From: Curvivirga sp965219885
Lineage (GTDB): Bacteria; Pseudomonadota; Alphaproteobacteria; UBA8366; Aestuariispiraceae
DNA: 64,000 nt
Direction of reading: 5' to 3'
NCBI RefSeq assembly: GCF_965219885.1
Contig: NZ_CBDCOT010000009.1
Location: 1,116,001-1,180,000, forward strand
Made by a program: the position numbers and the translations under genes. Under the pieces are notes generated by a model that had not been told where the DNA came from, did not search any database, and was given only the letters and a program-made list of their open reading frames with translations. Positions within the stretch are counted from its first letter, which is position 1; every line of letters begins with the position of its first letter. Below are positions 27,447 through 36,222 of this stretch, one piece after another.

Positions 27447-28019
27447 ATGATGGCTGAAACAAAAAAGAAACTAGGTCCGAAATATCTTCCTGGGGATTTA
27501 TCGCCGGATAAAGCATTGGAACGCATTATTCGTGTGGATCAAGCGGGTGAATATGGCGCGAAACGTATTTACCAAGGTCAGATTGATGTATTGGGGGACA
27601 CAGAGATTGGCCCAACTTTGCGTCATATGCAGGATCAAGAACAAGAACATCTAGATTATTTCAATGATCAATTGGTGAAACGTCAAATTAGACCAACTGC
27701 GCTGACACCTTTTTGGCATGTTGCGGGATGGGCCGTGGGTGCCGGCACGGCGATGATGAGCAAGGAAGCTGCTATGGCCTGCACGGTTGCCGTCGAAGAA
27801 GCCATTGATGAACATTATGCCGAACAGCGTGATCGTCTGATCGCTGAAGATCGTGAACATGAAATGGTCGAAACAATCGAAAGATTCCGTCAAGAAGAGT
27901 TAGAGCATCGCGATATTGGACTTGATAATGACGCGGAACAAGCCGCAGCTTATCCATTATTATATCAAGCGATTAGCAAAGGTTCTAAATTGGCAATTTG
28001 GTTGGCTGGACGTATATAA
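27447..28019 (+). CDS. coq7: Demethoxyubiquinone hydroxylase (Coq7)
   Basis: 190-residue di-iron hydroxylase that adds the C6 hydroxyl in ubiquinone synthesis at the membrane. The carboxylate-bridged iron ligands are visible: Glu in DQAGEYGAKRIYQGQ, ExxH in DQEQEHLDYF, Glu in VAVEEAIDEHY, and ExxH in EELEHRDIG. Length matches bacterial Coq7. It begins 17 bases after dsbB and is probably co-transcribed. The presence of Coq7 implies oxygen-dependent ubiquinone synthesis. Confidence 0.94.
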   Translation: MMAETKKKLGPKYLPGDLSPDKALERIIRVDQAGEYGAKRIYQGQIDVLGDTEIGPTLRHMQDQEQEHLDYFNDQLVKRQIRPTALTPFWHVAGWAVGAGTAMMSKEAAMACTVAVEEAIDEHYAEQRDRLIAEDREHEMVETIERFRQEELEHRDIGLDNDAEQAAAYPLLYQAISKGSKLAIWLAGRI

Positions 28020-28065
28020 TCTAGCCATCGTAGGGGCGTGTTTTCCACATTAAGGGTAAAGATAA

Positions 28066-28905
28066 ATGGAAGATCAATTAACTATTTTGCAAGAATTTTT
28101 ACTAATTATTCAAGATTCTGTCATTGGATATGGCCCTGATATTCTAGGTGCAATTATCACCTTGATTGTTGGTTGGATGCTAGCCGGTTTCTTCAAAGGG
28201 TTAGTAACGCGTGCGTTGCATCGCGTACCGAATATGGATGAAACGCTGGTGCCAATGTTATCTAGCATGGTGAAATATGCGGTACTGATCGTCACATTCG
28301 TTGCTGTATTATCCCAGTTTGGTGTCGAAACCACCAGTATTATTGCTGTCCTTGGTGCCGCAGGTCTTGCCATTGGTTTGGCATTGCAAGGTACTCTCCA
28401 GAATATCGCGGCTGGTATTATGTTGTTGATGTTGCGCCCCTTTAGAAAAGGCGATTTCATAGATGCAAGTGGCATTATGGGAACTGTTGAAGCCATTAAT
28501 CTATTTACCACTGATATGAAAACCGTTGATGGTGTTTATATGGCTGTGCCGAATTCATCTCTTTGGAATTCAAATATCACAAATTATTCCCGTAATCCAA
28601 CGCGTCGTATTCAACAGGTTATGGGTATTTCCTATGGTGATGATGTGGCAAAAGCCCGTGGTGTTTTGCTTGAACTTATGGAAAAGGATGAGCGTGTTCT
28701 GGCTGATCCTGCACCACAAACGATGGTTTCTACTTTAAATTCGTCCTCTGTTGATATCACCATGCGTTGCTGGGTGAAGACGGATGATTTCTGGAATGTG
28801 CATTTCGATATTTTGGAAAAATCTAAAGAAGTGATCGAAGGCGCTGGTATGTCTATTCCTTTCCCACAACAAGATGTGCATATGCATCAGGTTGAGAATA
28901 AGTAA
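28066..28905 (+). CDS. mscS: Small-conductance mechanosensitive channel (MscS family)
   Basis: 279-residue inner-membrane channel that opens under osmotic downshock. Three N-terminal helices are followed by the pore-lining TM3, rich in Gly and Ala (GAAGLAIGLALQGTLQNIAAG), then the cytoplasmic beta domain beginning PFRKGDFID and the segment VPNSSLWNSNITNYSRN. Length and layout are those of the minimal E. coli-type MscS. Confidence 0.93.
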   Translation: MEDQLTILQEFLLIIQDSVIGYGPDILGAIITLIVGWMLAGFFKGLVTRALHRVPNMDETLVPMLSSMVKYAVLIVTFVAVLSQFGVETTSIIAVLGAAGLAIGLALQGTLQNIAAGIMLLMLRPFRKGDFIDASGIMGTVEAINLFTTDMKTVDGVYMAVPNSSLWNSNITNYSRNPTRRIQQVMGISYGDDVAKARGVLLELMEKDERVLADPAPQTMVSTLNSSSVDITMRCWVKTDDFWNVHFDILEKSKEVIEGAGMSIPFPQQDVHMHQVENK

Positions 28906-28919
28906 ATGGCGGATTGACT

Positions 28920-29528
28920 ATGCCTCGTCCTTTTACAGAGAAATATCCTTTAGGTGGTCGCAAGCATTTCCGTGTTTGCGACCATCCTGATTGTACTCTG
29001 GAGGGAGAGCATCGTGCCCCGAAATCAAGTAACAATTTACAGGATTATTTCTGGTTCTGTTTGGAGCATGTGCGGGAATATAACGCCAATTGGAATTTCT
29101 GCGAAGGTATGGATCAATCTGATATTGATACCATGATCAAAACAGATGTTTGTTGGGGGCGCCCCACATGGCCATTAGGTAATAATGGGGGACATGCGAA
29201 CCCAAAGTCTAAAGCACGAGATGCTTCCGGCAGACGACCAAATTTCAATGGGAAAATATATGACCCATTTGAAATTTATGAAGAAGCGACAGCCCATTCG
29301 GCAAAGGCAAAAAAGGCCAAACAAGATGCGTTAAGATCACATCCTGAAATGGAAGCCTATATGACTTTGGGATTTGATTATCCAGCCGATGAATTGGAAG
29401 TGAAAGCGCGCTATAAAGAATTGGCAAAAGATTTACATCCAGACCTGAACCAAGATAACCCTAAAGCCGTAGAAAGACTGAAATCCGTTAATCAGGCTTA
29501 TTCGCGATTGAAAAAGTCTTTTTCCTGA
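28920..29528 (+). CDS. J-domain protein with N-terminal Cys/His motif
   Basis: 202 residues from ATG 28920; a TTG at 28914 would add two residues. The C-terminal 60 residues are a J domain with helix II ARYKELAKDL followed by HPD and LNQDNP, so it should stimulate an Hsp70 (DnaK). The N-terminal half has cysteines and histidines (VCDHPDC, GEH, FCLEHV) that could bind zinc. Genes of this type lie directly upstream of cobS in many alphaproteobacteria, suggesting a chaperone role for cobaltochelatase or cofactor loading; that link is inference. Confidence 0.85.
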   Translation: MPRPFTEKYPLGGRKHFRVCDHPDCTLEGEHRAPKSSNNLQDYFWFCLEHVREYNANWNFCEGMDQSDIDTMIKTDVCWGRPTWPLGNNGGHANPKSKARDASGRRPNFNGKIYDPFEIYEEATAHSAKAKKAKQDALRSHPEMEAYMTLGFDYPADELEVKARYKELAKDLHPDLNQDNPKAVERLKSVNQAYSRLKKSFS

Positions 29529-29571
29529 CATTTCTGTACGATTTCGAGTGCAAAAGTTGAAAAGCGGGTTT

Positions 29572-29632
29572 AAAGGTATTGCAACACGCTAGGTTTAGGG
29601 TGAGTCGGCTGACTTAATCTCCCGATACCTTT
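29572..29632 (+). promoter_or_regulatory. Structured leader candidate upstream of cobS
   Basis: AAAGGTAT (29572-29579) pairs with ATACCTTT (29625-29632), closing a 61-base element that contains a second perfect small hairpin AGTC-GGCT-GACT. No T-run follows, and it ends 31 bases before the cobS start. It does not contain the cobalamin riboswitch box. Confidence 0.4.
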
Positions 29633-29663
29633 CATTAAAAATTAAGGATCAATTGGTGACGCT

Positions 29664-30680
29664 ATGACAAATATGAGCGATGCAAATTCTTTGGATACAG
29701 AAATCGTAGATACAGACAGCCTTGTTGCGCCGGATATTGAAGTATCTGTTCGCGAAACATTTGGTATCGATTCTGATATGAAAGTACCAGCTTTCTCCAA
29801 ACGTTCAAATCATGTGCCGGAAGTTGATCCAACCTACCAGTTTGACCATGATACAACCATGGCCATTCTTGCCGGTTTTGCTTTTGATCGACGTGTGATG
29901 GTGCAGGGTTATCATGGTACAGGTAAATCCACACATATCGAACAAGTTGCCGCACGTTTAAACTGGCCTTGTATCCGTATTAACCTTGATAGCCATATCA
30001 GCCGTATTGATTTGGTGGGTAAAGATGCGATTGTTTTACGTGATGGAAAACAAGTAACAGAATTCCAGGAAGGTATTCTTCCTTGGGCATTACAACGTCC
30101 TGTCGCTATTTGTTTTGATGAATATGATGCGGGTCGTCCAGACGTGATGTTTGTGATCCAGCGTGTATTGGAAAAAGCTGGTAAGTTGACCTTGCTTGAC
30201 CAAAGCCGCGTGATCCATCCACATGCAAATTTCCGCCTATTTGCGACTGCCAACACAATCGGCTTGGGTGATACAAGCGGTTTATATCATGGTACACAAC
30301 AAATTAACCAAGGTCAGATGGACCGTTGGTCCGTTGTGACAACCTTGAACTATCTGCCACATGATGACGAAGTTGATATTTTGTTGGCGAAATTGCCTGA
30401 ATATGACAGTGAGGAGGGCCGTGCACGTATCAATGCAATGGTACAGATGGCAGACCTGACACGTGCCGGCTTTATCAACGGGGATATTTCGACTGTGATG
30501 AGCCCACGTACTGTGATTACCTGGGCAGAAAATACAGCAATCTTTAATGATCTGGCCTTTGCTTTCCGTGTGACCTTCTTAAACAAATGTGATGAAACAG
30601 AACGTTCAATCGTGTCTGAATATTATCAACGTTGTTTCGGTGAAGAATTAAAAACAGATACACGTGTTCAAATCGGCTAA
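29664..30680 (+). CDS. cobS: Cobaltochelatase subunit CobS
   Basis: 338-residue AAA+ ATPase that, with CobT and CobN, inserts cobalt into hydrogenobyrinic acid a,c-diamide in aerobic cobalamin synthesis. The Walker A loop GYHGTGKST is at residues 82-90 and the Walker B motif is AICFDEYDAG. The C-terminal AAA lid follows with SPRTVITWAEN. Full length for the family. cobT follows after 40 bases, forming the usual cobST pair; cobN lies about 19 kb away in this window. Confidence 0.96.
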   Translation: MTNMSDANSLDTEIVDTDSLVAPDIEVSVRETFGIDSDMKVPAFSKRSNHVPEVDPTYQFDHDTTMAILAGFAFDRRVMVQGYHGTGKSTHIEQVAARLNWPCIRINLDSHISRIDLVGKDAIVLRDGKQVTEFQEGILPWALQRPVAICFDEYDAGRPDVMFVIQRVLEKAGKLTLLDQSRVIHPHANFRLFATANTIGLGDTSGLYHGTQQINQGQMDRWSVVTTLNYLPHDDEVDILLAKLPEYDSEEGRARINAMVQMADLTRAGFINGDISTVMSPRTVITWAENTAIFNDLAFAFRVTFLNKCDETERSIVSEYYQRCFGEELKTDTRVQIG

Positions 30681-30720
30681 GGCCCGATTCAAATACCCTG
30701 TTTAGATTTATTGGTGTTGC

Positions 30721-32622
30721 ATGAGCAAGGATAAGCAAGAAGCGATAGAGGATTTCAAGCAACGAAATGCGGCGGCATTTCGGGCGATCACAGGAATCCC
30801 GGATATCGAAGTTTCATATGGCAGTGAACCTGCACATATGGCGGGTAACCGCGCGCGTTTGCCTTATCCCAATCGTGAGATCAATGAAGAAGCAATTGCG
30901 CGTTCTCGTGGTGAAGCAGATTTGCTTGCCATGCGTCTTTCCGGTCATGATGCCACAAAACATCAACGTAACCGCCCAAAAGGGGATATGGCGCCTTTAA
31001 TTTTTGATATGTTGGAAGAAGCGCGTATCGAAGCGTCAGGTAGCCGTTTTATGGAAGGGGCGCGTGGTAATATCGCGGAAGCCTTGGAACAACGTTATAT
31101 GCGTCTTGGCTATCATCGTATGAAGGAAAAGGCTGATACAACTTTGCCAGAAGTTGTGCGTCTTTTGGCTCGTGAACATATGACTGGTCAAGAAGTCCCA
31201 CCATCCGCCAAAGAAGTTGTTGATTTATGGCGTCCGGTTTTGGAAGAAAAACTGGAAGAAGCGCTGGATGACCTTAAACCATTAATGACCGATCAGTCTG
31301 CGTATGCGAAGGCTGCCCGTGACCTTATCCGCCAGATGGATGTAGATATGGGCATGGAAGAACCACAAGATTCTGAAAGTGACAGCGAGGACACTGAAGA
31401 ATCTGAAGAGCAAATGCAGGATAATCAAACGCAAGGTCAGGACCAGAACGAAGACGGTGGTGAACAAGAAGCCGAAGACGAGGAAATGCAAGCAGAAGCG
31501 GGCGAAGGATCCGAAGATGCTGAAGGCATGACCGATGATGAAATCCAAGACATGATGATGGATGATATGTTGCCGTCGCCGGGGGATGAACAATCATCTG
31601 ATGCGTCAAAAGGTTGGCGTCCGGAAAATGATCTGAGCAACGTGCCAAAAGAAGATTTCTATTCTATCTTTACCAAAGGGTTTGATGAAGTTATTCGTGC
31701 AGAAGATTTATGTGATCCAGAGGAACTAGATCGTCTACGCAGTATGCTGGATCAGCAGCTGGTTCATTTGCAAGGTATTATCGGCAAGCTAGCTAATCGT
31801 TTGCAACGTCGTTTGATGGCGCAGCAAACCCGCAGTTGGGATTTTGATCTGGAAGAAGGTATCCTTGATTCCGGTCGCTTAAGTCGTGTTGTAACCAATC
31901 CAACCCATGCGCTTTCCTTTAAATGGGAACAGGATACCGATTTCAAAGACACGGTTGTAACTTTGTTATTGGATAATTCTGGTTCCATGCGTGGACGTCC
32001 AATCACCATTGCTTCTATGTCAGCGGATATTTTGGCACGCACATTAGAGCGGTGTGGTGTGAAAGTTGAAATTCTGGGCTTCACGACAAAAGCCTGGAAA
32101 GGCGGTCAATCCCGTGAACAATGGATTGAGGATGGCAAACCGGGTAATCCGGGACGATTAAATGATTTACGCCATATCATTTACAAAGCTGCTGATGAGC
32201 CCTATCGTCGTGGTAAGAAGAATTTGGGCTTGATGTTACGTGAAGGCTTGTTGAAAGAGAATATCGACGGTGAAGCGTTGCTTTGGGCGCATGATCGATT
32301 ACTAGCGCGTCCAGAAGATCGTCGTATTTTGATGGTGATTTCTGATGGCGCCCCTGTTGATGACAGTACCCTATCTGTGAATAGTGGTAATTATTTGGAA
32401 CGTCATCTACGTGATACAATCGATTTTATCGAAAACAGATCACCTGTTGAGCTATGCGCAATTGGTATTGGTCATGATGTGACTCGTTACTATGAGCGTG
32501 CGGTTACGATTGTGGATGTAGAGCAATTAGGTGGCACGATGATGGAACAATTGGCTGATTTATTTGATCTAAAGGCTTCTGTTTCTGGTGGAAAATCGCA
32601 ACGCAAAAGTTACGTTTCTTAA
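30721..32622 (+). CDS. cobT: Cobaltochelatase subunit CobT
   Basis: 633-residue partner of CobS. The N-terminal half is followed by a strongly acidic, low-complexity linker (about 215-290) and a C-terminal von Willebrand A domain whose metal-ion-dependent adhesion site begins at Asp418 in LLLDNSGSMRG. CobS and CobT form a two-ring ATPase that acts on CobN. The last residues (SGGKSQRKSYVS) lie past the vWA domain and are of unknown use. Length is normal. Confidence 0.96.
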   Translation: MSKDKQEAIEDFKQRNAAAFRAITGIPDIEVSYGSEPAHMAGNRARLPYPNREINEEAIARSRGEADLLAMRLSGHDATKHQRNRPKGDMAPLIFDMLEEARIEASGSRFMEGARGNIAEALEQRYMRLGYHRMKEKADTTLPEVVRLLAREHMTGQEVPPSAKEVVDLWRPVLEEKLEEALDDLKPLMTDQSAYAKAARDLIRQMDVDMGMEEPQDSESDSEDTEESEEQMQDNQTQGQDQNEDGGEQEAEDEEMQAEAGEGSEDAEGMTDDEIQDMMMDDMLPSPGDEQSSDASKGWRPENDLSNVPKEDFYSIFTKGFDEVIRAEDLCDPEELDRLRSMLDQQLVHLQGIIGKLANRLQRRLMAQQTRSWDFDLEEGILDSGRLSRVVTNPTHALSFKWEQDTDFKDTVVTLLLDNSGSMRGRPITIASMSADILARTLERCGVKVEILGFTTKAWKGGQSREQWIEDGKPGNPGRLNDLRHIIYKAADEPYRRGKKNLGLMLREGLLKENIDGEALLWAHDRLLARPEDRRILMVISDGAPVDDSTLSVNSGNYLERHLRDTIDFIENRSPVELCAIGIGHDVTRYYERAVTIVDVEQLGGTMMEQLADLFDLKASVSGGKSQRKSYVS

Positions 32623-32708
32623 GCGGTAGAGATTTTTTTCCAAAATCGCCTTTACTAAATAGTGAATAACTTCAATACTATATCTACCAATTAAGTTGTG
32701 AGGTTATC

Positions 32709-33401
32709 ATGTTGTCGTTTCTGTCCAGGATTACCTATACATTCAGTTTTATTGTTTTGAGTCTGTTTTCGGCTCAAGCTTCTGAAATTACTTGTCCCAA
32801 AAATATAGCTGTGATCGAAGGCGATCCATTAGGTGAGATCGCGGCAAAGACGCTTATATCTACTTATAAAAATTTAGGCTGTGAGGTCACCAAGATTGCA
32901 AGGCCCGGTTTGCGTGGCATCGCAGACTTTAATAAAGGTTTGGTAGATGGGGAGCTGTTTCGCCTCGAATTGGTTGAAAATGCTTATGAACGTGAATTTG
33001 TTAGATCAGCTGTGCCGCTATTTTCTTTGAAGAATTCATTATGGCTTCATAGAAAGACTGAAGAATATGGGTCAAATGCCGTGATTGGATATGTGCCCGG
33101 TATCAATTGGCATGAAAAGGTTGTTTCAGATAATGCCATACAAGGATATAGTTATGCGCCTTTTCACACGGAAACTGAATTACATAAAGCATTTGAAGAT
33201 CGAAAGATTATAGGTTTTCTAAGTGAAAAGCAGACAATTGACATTTTGATCGCACAAGAGAGATTTAAGGTCAATCCAATCGAAGAGCATAGTTTTGGTG
33301 AACGACCACTCTATCATTATCTGGGTCTTGAATTCTCAGAGTTTATGGATGTGTTTTCCGACTATTTAGCCAAAGAAAAACCCTATCAGCATTTAAACTG
33401 A
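32709..33401 (+). CDS. Periplasmic binding-protein-like protein
   Basis: 230 residues with a signal peptide (about 1-24, ending SAQAS) and a pattern like SBP_bac_3 substrate-binding proteins, but divergent: the ligand-loop arginine region is not clear. Segments such as AVIEGDPLGEIAAKTL, GELFRLELVENAY and HTETELHKAFEDRKIIGFLS fit a two-lobed fold. No transporter genes are adjacent. The last codons overlap the terminator hairpin of the convergent Lrp gene, so its own 3' end is shared with that structure. Function unknown. Confidence 0.6.
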   Translation: MLSFLSRITYTFSFIVLSLFSAQASEITCPKNIAVIEGDPLGEIAAKTLISTYKNLGCEVTKIARPGLRGIADFNKGLVDGELFRLELVENAYEREFVRSAVPLFSLKNSLWLHRKTEEYGSNAVIGYVPGINWHEKVVSDNAIQGYSYAPFHTETELHKAFEDRKIIGFLSEKQTIDILIAQERFKVNPIEEHSFGERPLYHYLGLEFSEFMDVFSDYLAKEKPYQHLN

Positions 33402-33406
33402 TAGGG
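33376..33406 (-). terminator. Terminator of the Lrp gene, overlapping the end of the facing gene
   Basis: On the minus strand the 9-base perfect stem CCCTATCAG/CTGATAGGG is followed by TTTTTC. The stem includes the final codons and stop of the facing plus-strand gene (stop at 33399-33401), so one sequence has both coding and terminator roles. Confidence 0.8.
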
Positions 33407-33432
33407 CTGTAAAAACTGTCTTTGGGTTACGA

Positions 33433-33945
33433 TTAATCGCTTTCACCGTCATAAACCGCATCATCGCTGTCGCTTAGATCAATGGGTACGCCAAAGCTTC
33501 GTTTGGATGCGTGGATACCTTGCGCAGAGCGCACATGAGCAACATTTTCTTCTTCAGTCAGCTCTTCGGTAAGGAATTTATTGTAGCTTTCCATGTCTCG
33601 GGCAACGATCTTCAACAAGAAATCGGTTTCACCTTGTAACATGTGGCATTCGCGTACTAAGGGCCATCCGTTTACTTTATCTTCAAAGTTAACAAGATCA
33701 GTTTTAGCTTGGCTTTTCAAACCTACAAAAGCGAAAACAGTAACACCATAACCAAGGAATTTTTCGTCGACCTCAGCATGATATCCTTTGATATAACCAG
33801 ATTCCTCAAGGGCACGAACACGACGCAAACATGGCGGTGCTGAGATACCTGCACGTTGGGCTAACTCAACATTGGTCATACGACCATTATCTTGCAGATC
33901 GCTCAGGATTTGACGATCAATTCTGTCCAATTTAGTACGGCGCAT
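33433..33945 (-). CDS. Lrp/AsnC-family transcriptional regulator
   Basis: 170 residues. The N-terminal helix-turn-helix (about 5-60; LDRIDRQILSDLQDNGR, GISAPPCLRRVRALE) and C-terminal RAM domain (about 70-145; ECHMLQGETDFLLKIVARD) are both complete. An acidic tail (about 155-170; DLSDSDDAVYDGESD) is longer than usual. The close match of the HTH to the global Lrp group suggests amino-acid-responsive control, but its targets are not shown. A 210-base divergent gap separates it from the ELM1-like gene. Confidence 0.88.
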   Translation of the reverse strand: MRRTKLDRIDRQILSDLQDNGRMTNVELAQRAGISAPPCLRRVRALEESGYIKGYHAEVDEKFLGYGVTVFAFVGLKSQAKTDLVNFEDKVNGWPLVRECHMLQGETDFLLKIVARDMESYNKFLTEELTEEENVAHVRSAQGIHASKRSFGVPIDLSDSDDAVYDGESD

Positions 33946-34155
33946 TATTTTACCCTTTCAAATTTTGGGCTTCTTTTAAAACATTCTTACGGTGTAGCGC
34001 AAGAATATTATTGCGACTACGAACGAAAAAATATGAAAATATTAGTTTAGGAAGGGAAAGTAGAGGTGCAAGATCGGTTGCATTTACTTTCGGTGCTCGG
34101 CATAGTCCTTTCTGAACCAGCTTACAAGTGAAAATTAAGGGATAGGCGCGAAATA

Positions 34156-35154
34156 ATGCGAATTTGTTGGGTTGTCAGCGAAGATAAGGCCGGAATGATT
34201 GCTCAGGCGCGCGGATTGGCGGAATCCCTTAAGGAAAAACTAAAAGCAGATAATCAAGATTTGGAGATCCAATATCGCCTCATCAAAGGCAAGGTACCGT
34301 GGAAATATCTTCCTAATAAGTTATGGCCCACAGGTGTTTTTGGCGTGGACTTGATCGATGGTAGTCATTTTCATGAACCTTGGCCCGATATTGTGATTTC
34401 TTGTGCACGAAAAGCGGCATGTCCAAATGCGGAAATCCGTAGAAGGGCTAATAAAGCTGGCAAAGATATTTTCACAATCCATATTCAAAATCCTGGGATT
34501 GATATGGAGAAGTTTGATTTAGTCACCACACCTATTCATGATGGTTTAAAAGGTGATAATCTTATTGAGACCTATGGTTCACTAGGACGGGTAAACCGGA
34601 AGATGTTAGATGGCGCCGCAAATATATGGCGGGAGAAATTGAAGCATTTACCCAAGCCCTTAATTGCTGTGTCAGTCGGTGGCGATAATAAAGTATACAA
34701 ATATACTGCTTCGGACATTGAGGACTTAGCGCAAGGTTTGACTAAGGTTGTGGCTCAAACAGGGGGTGGATTAATGGTAACGTCGTCTCGTCGTACCAGC
34801 CCTGAGAATACAGATATTCTGAAATCTGCCCTTAAAGATCTGCCGCATGTTTATTGGGATGGAACGGGTGAGAACCCGTATTTCGGTTATTTAGGTTTAG
34901 CCGATTATGTGGTGGTTACTTGTGACTCTGCCAATATGGTGTCTGAGGCTTGCGCGACAGGTAAACCTGTTTTTGTTTTTCATGTGGATCCGATACGTAA
35001 AACCAAATTTGATATCTTCCATGATCAATTGAATAAACAAGAGATGACACGCCCATTTACAGGTCAAATTTCGGACTGGTCTTATCCAACACGAAATGAA
35101 ACAGCAGAAATGGCGGATTTGGTGCTGGACAAATTGGGCTGGTTGGCTAAATAA
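34156..35154 (+). CDS. ELM1-like (DUF1022) protein
   Basis: 332 residues of the ELM1 family, named after a plant mitochondrial-fission protein and common in alphaproteobacteria. The fold is glycosyltransferase-B-like: the start CWVVSEDKAGMIAQARGL, the central PDIVISCARKA, and the C-terminal DSANMVSEACATGKPVFVF, which resembles the nucleotide-sugar-binding region of such enzymes. No signal peptide or membrane span is seen. The bacterial role is not established; an envelope glycan function is a guess from fold only. Confidence 0.8.
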   Translation: MRICWVVSEDKAGMIAQARGLAESLKEKLKADNQDLEIQYRLIKGKVPWKYLPNKLWPTGVFGVDLIDGSHFHEPWPDIVISCARKAACPNAEIRRRANKAGKDIFTIHIQNPGIDMEKFDLVTTPIHDGLKGDNLIETYGSLGRVNRKMLDGAANIWREKLKHLPKPLIAVSVGGDNKVYKYTASDIEDLAQGLTKVVAQTGGGLMVTSSRRTSPENTDILKSALKDLPHVYWDGTGENPYFGYLGLADYVVVTCDSANMVSEACATGKPVFVFHVDPIRKTKFDIFHDQLNKQEMTRPFTGQISDWSYPTRNETAEMADLVLDKLGWLAK

Positions 35155-35301
35155 AGCCTTCCTTTCAATCATCAAACTGTCGTTTTGATGAATAGACATC
35201 CTATAAAATCGCCCCTATAAGTAATAACACAGACATTTAATGTATCTGCATGGTCTGTATATGCGGGGGCAAAATTTATAAAAACCATCGGGAGAGCAGA
35301 A

Positions 35302-36198
35302 ATGCCAATGGATTGGGACAAATTGCGTATTTTTCACGCAGTTGCGGAAGCAGGCAGCTTCACCCATGCCGCAGAGAAATTGAACCTGTCGCAATCTGCG
35401 ATCAGTCGTCAGGTTAGTGCATTGGAAGAAAGTGTGAAAACACCTCTTTTCCATCGTCATGCGCGTGGCCTTATTCTGACTGAACAAGGGGATATGTTAT
35501 ATAAGACTGTTCAGGAAGTTTTTCACAAACTGACAATGGCGCAAAATCGCCTGACAGATTCCAAAGAATTACCAAGTGGTCCTTTGAGAGTGACGGCAAC
35601 ATTGGGCTTGGGAAATACTTGGTTAACCCCTCTTATCAAAGAATTTATCGAACTTTATCCAGAAGTTGAACTGCATCTAATTTTATCAGATACAGAAGTA
35701 GACTTATCCATGCGTCAGGCTGATGTGGCCATTCGTATGTCAGTACCCCGTCAGCCAGATTTGATTCAACGTCCGCTGATGACTGTACGTCATAAAGTCT
35801 ACGCCGCGGATGAGTATATTGAGAAATATGGAGAGCCGAAAGACGGTAAAGATTTGGATAATCACCGCATTATTACTTTTGGTGATGATACACCACAGCC
35901 TGTTTCCACCATTAACTGGTTGATCCATACAGATGAGAGCCTGGATAATCCGCGTGTTCCCATTGTAATGGTGAATAATATCTATGGTATATATCGTGCT
36001 GCTAGAAGTGGTCTTGGGATTGCGTCGATCCCTGAATATATGATACCGGAAGAAAGCAATTTACAACATATCTTGCCTGAACTTGAAGGACCACCTATTC
36101 CGGCGTATTTCGTATATCCTGAAGAGATGCGTCATTCTAAACGTATCACAGTTTTTCGTGATTTCTTGTTACGTAAAGTGGCAGAAGCAGATTTCTAA
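35302..36198 (+). CDS. LysR-family transcriptional regulator
   Basis: 298 residues with an N-terminal helix-turn-helix (about 5-63; FHAVAEAGSFTHAAEKLNLS, QSAISRQVSALEE) and a C-terminal effector-binding domain. The start is ATG 35302; ATG 35308 is also possible, both near a GGGAGAG site. The HTH and the loop after it are typical of LysR. The target is not clear: the next gene is ppiC in the same direction only 24 bases away, so it may be co-transcribed instead of divergent from its target. Confidence 0.88.
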   Translation: MPMDWDKLRIFHAVAEAGSFTHAAEKLNLSQSAISRQVSALEESVKTPLFHRHARGLILTEQGDMLYKTVQEVFHKLTMAQNRLTDSKELPSGPLRVTATLGLGNTWLTPLIKEFIELYPEVELHLILSDTEVDLSMRQADVAIRMSVPRQPDLIQRPLMTVRHKVYAADEYIEKYGEPKDGKDLDNHRIITFGDDTPQPVSTINWLIHTDESLDNPRVPIVMVNNIYGIYRAARSGLGIASIPEYMIPEESNLQHILPELEGPPIPAYFVYPEEMRHSKRITVFRDFLLRKVAEADF

Positions 36199-36222
36199 TT
36201 CTATCCATAAGAGGATTTCATA

